From a virus, in IMG/VR virus record IMGVR_UViG_3300028873_000024, positions 1 through 59,614 of that record: a DNA stretch of 59,614 bases; one strand, 5' to 3'. A program made the translations under genes and the position numbers. Within the stretch, counting starts at the first letter, position 1. Every line of letters begins with the position of its first letter. Positions 58,580 through 59,614 of the stretch are shown one piece after another. A model generated the notes under the pieces. The model saw nothing but the letters and a program-made list of their open reading frames with translations. It ran no database searches and was not told the DNA's origin.

Positions 58580-59614
58580 TTAAATTAAACATTTACCACC
58601 CCCGCAAGCTATCTCACTTACAAAAGATGTTTCGTCATCGTCTTCCACAAGTTTTTTATAATCCACCCTAGACCAACCTTCAACAAGGTCATTAAACTTT
58701 TTCTCATCCTCAGAAGTAACTACCGCTTCCATTGGAGCTTGTTTATAATCTTTATCGCCCGAAAAAGGTAATAGAGATACAGCAGTAAACGATTCTTGAT
58801 TATCAAATAAATATTTTTCTACTTCGTCCCACTCTTCTGGCTTAACTATAACCGTACAACTGACACTGTGATTAAGTGGTTTTGTGTTAAATTCAGTAGT
58901 TCCAGTATTAACCCAATTTTCCTGAGTTAATTTAATGAGTTTTAAATGTTCAATAGCTGAAAAATCAGCTTTTACTTTTGATTGGGGCGGAACTTCAATA
59001 GGAAATGTAATGACATCATCTGTCTTATTTTCACTCCAAACGCTTGGTTCCACCGCATGTTCATTGAATAATTTAAAATATTTATAAACATTACAATCTT
59101 TATTAACTTGAATGCGACGAAAATATCTATGGGCGTGGTGGGCATGAGCACCCGATGCCGTACCCATAACAATAGAGTTAGTACCTTCTGGTTTATTACA
59201 AGTAACTCGTGCGGCTGGATTAATTCCAATTTTCTTGGCCCAAATTTTATTAGTATCTACCGCTACTTTAGCTGATTCTTTTTGATATTCGGGATTAAAT
59301 AAAATATCAAAACTATCCATCATCCCAGTTATTGATACTCCCAATAATGCCTCGCCACGAGTAAGTTCTTCTGAAGTATGACCTAAATAAGGAAACGTAG
59401 TATAACCAGCTTGCAAAGTTCCAATCAAAGAAGCCGCCCATGCAGCCTCTTTAAATTGTTCCAAAGAACGAACTTTTGCTCCGTTAATAGAAGTTAAATT
59501 ACAAAATTGAAAACCACAACGACCATCTATTGTAATAGGAATAAATGAAATTTCGAAACATGGATTAAGAAGTTGTTTTTCATCAACAACATACAAAAAA
59601 CCGGGTTCTCCAAA
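58580..59614 (-). CDS. nrdJ: Class II (B12-dependent) ribonucleotide reductase, C-terminal part
   Basis: The frame continues past the window edge; the last 344 codons are present (the edge reads FGEPGF, then the NPCFEI active-site segment). FQFCNLTSIN, NKPEGTNSI, SGAHAHHA and the C-terminal IACGGGKC redox pair fit adenosylcobalamin-dependent RNR rather than class I. It reduces ribonucleotides to deoxyribonucleotides, feeding the same pathway as ThyX, dUTPase and dCMP deaminase. Phage NrdJ makes dNTP supply independent of oxygen but needs host cobalamin. Confidence 0.88.
   Translation of the reverse strand, partial: FGEPGFLYVVDEKQLLNPCFEISFIPITIDGRCGFQFCNLTSINGAKVRSLEQFKEAAWAASLIGTLQAGYTTFPYLGHTSEELTRGEALLGVSITGMMDSFDILFNPEYQKESAKVAVDTNKIWAKKIGINPAARVTCNKPEGTNSIVMGTASGAHAHHAHRYFRRIQVNKDCNVYKYFKLFNEHAVEPSVWSENKTDDVITFPIEVPPQSKVKADFSAIEHLKLIKLTQENWVNTGTTEFNTKPLNHSVSCTVIVKPEEWDEVEKYLFDNQESFTAVSLLPFSGDKDYKQAPMEAVVTSEDEKKFNDLVEGWSRVDYKKLVEDDDETSFVSEIACGGGKCLI

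Overview
This window is part of a large tailed phage (Caudoviricetes), probably a jumbo phage. It is AT-rich and gene-dense, with about 110 small genes, most on the minus strand. It carries T4-like rIIA and rIIB homologues, a phage nucleotide-metabolism set (ThyX, dUTPase, dCMP deaminase, a dATP/dGTP diphosphohydrolase, a Nudix hydrolase and the C-terminal part of a class II ribonucleotide reductase), many homing endonucleases, a tmRNA gene and a very large tRNA array. Two lipoprotein signals, a probable outer-membrane beta-barrel and canonical sigma70-type promoters suggest a Gram-negative host. No capsid, tail, terminase or DNA polymerase gene lies in this window.

Layout. 1-12.8 kb: Nudix, rIIA, rIIB, small zinc-binding proteins, dUTPase, dCMP deaminase and the diphosphohydrolase, broken by plus-strand homing insertions. 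12.9-30.5 kb: HAD-like protein, GT9 and GT-A glycosyltransferases, ThyX, two metallophosphoesterases, an HNH nuclease, a papain/C39-like peptidase, a SLOG protein, YopX proteins and an ATP-grasp protein. 30.5-31 kb: a fibre-like protein. 31.0-46.4 kb: a tRNA array, all on the minus strand, in which I could assign anticodons for about 40 genes covering all 20 amino acids. It is interrupted by HNH, GIY-YIG and PD-(D/E)XK endonuclease genes and by a 2H phosphoesterase and a possible Pth2-like protein. 46.7-52.8 kb: a third metallophosphoesterase, a PAS membrane protein, a patatin-like lipase, a lipoprotein, a beta-barrel candidate, a one-helix membrane protein and two plus-strand late-type genes. 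52.8-59.6 kb: DUF1643, a broken DUF4326-NADAR gene, an ECF-like sigma factor, an HNH gene, the tmRNA and the NrdJ 3' end.

Expression. Class A promoters are TTGAC(A/T), exactly 17 bp, then a TAnnnT-like -10. I count about 29, and in most of them the start codon begins 7-8 nt after the -10, where transcription should start, so the mRNAs should be leaderless. Class B sites are GTGTAATAT or GTGTATAAT with no -35; they precede structural, membrane and homing genes and probably serve a later phase. Downstream operon genes are coupled through ATGA or GTGA overlaps.

Most unusual points: the genome-wide leaderless design; the 20-amino-acid tRNA set with many noncanonical T-loops; endonuclease genes whose ends lie inside tRNA genes; the tmRNA; two genes broken by TAA in the identical 9-nt context TTTATTAAG; and pseudoknot-like leaders before plus-strand mobile genes. 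All calls are read by eye from sequence; family names rest on recognised motifs, not on database searches.
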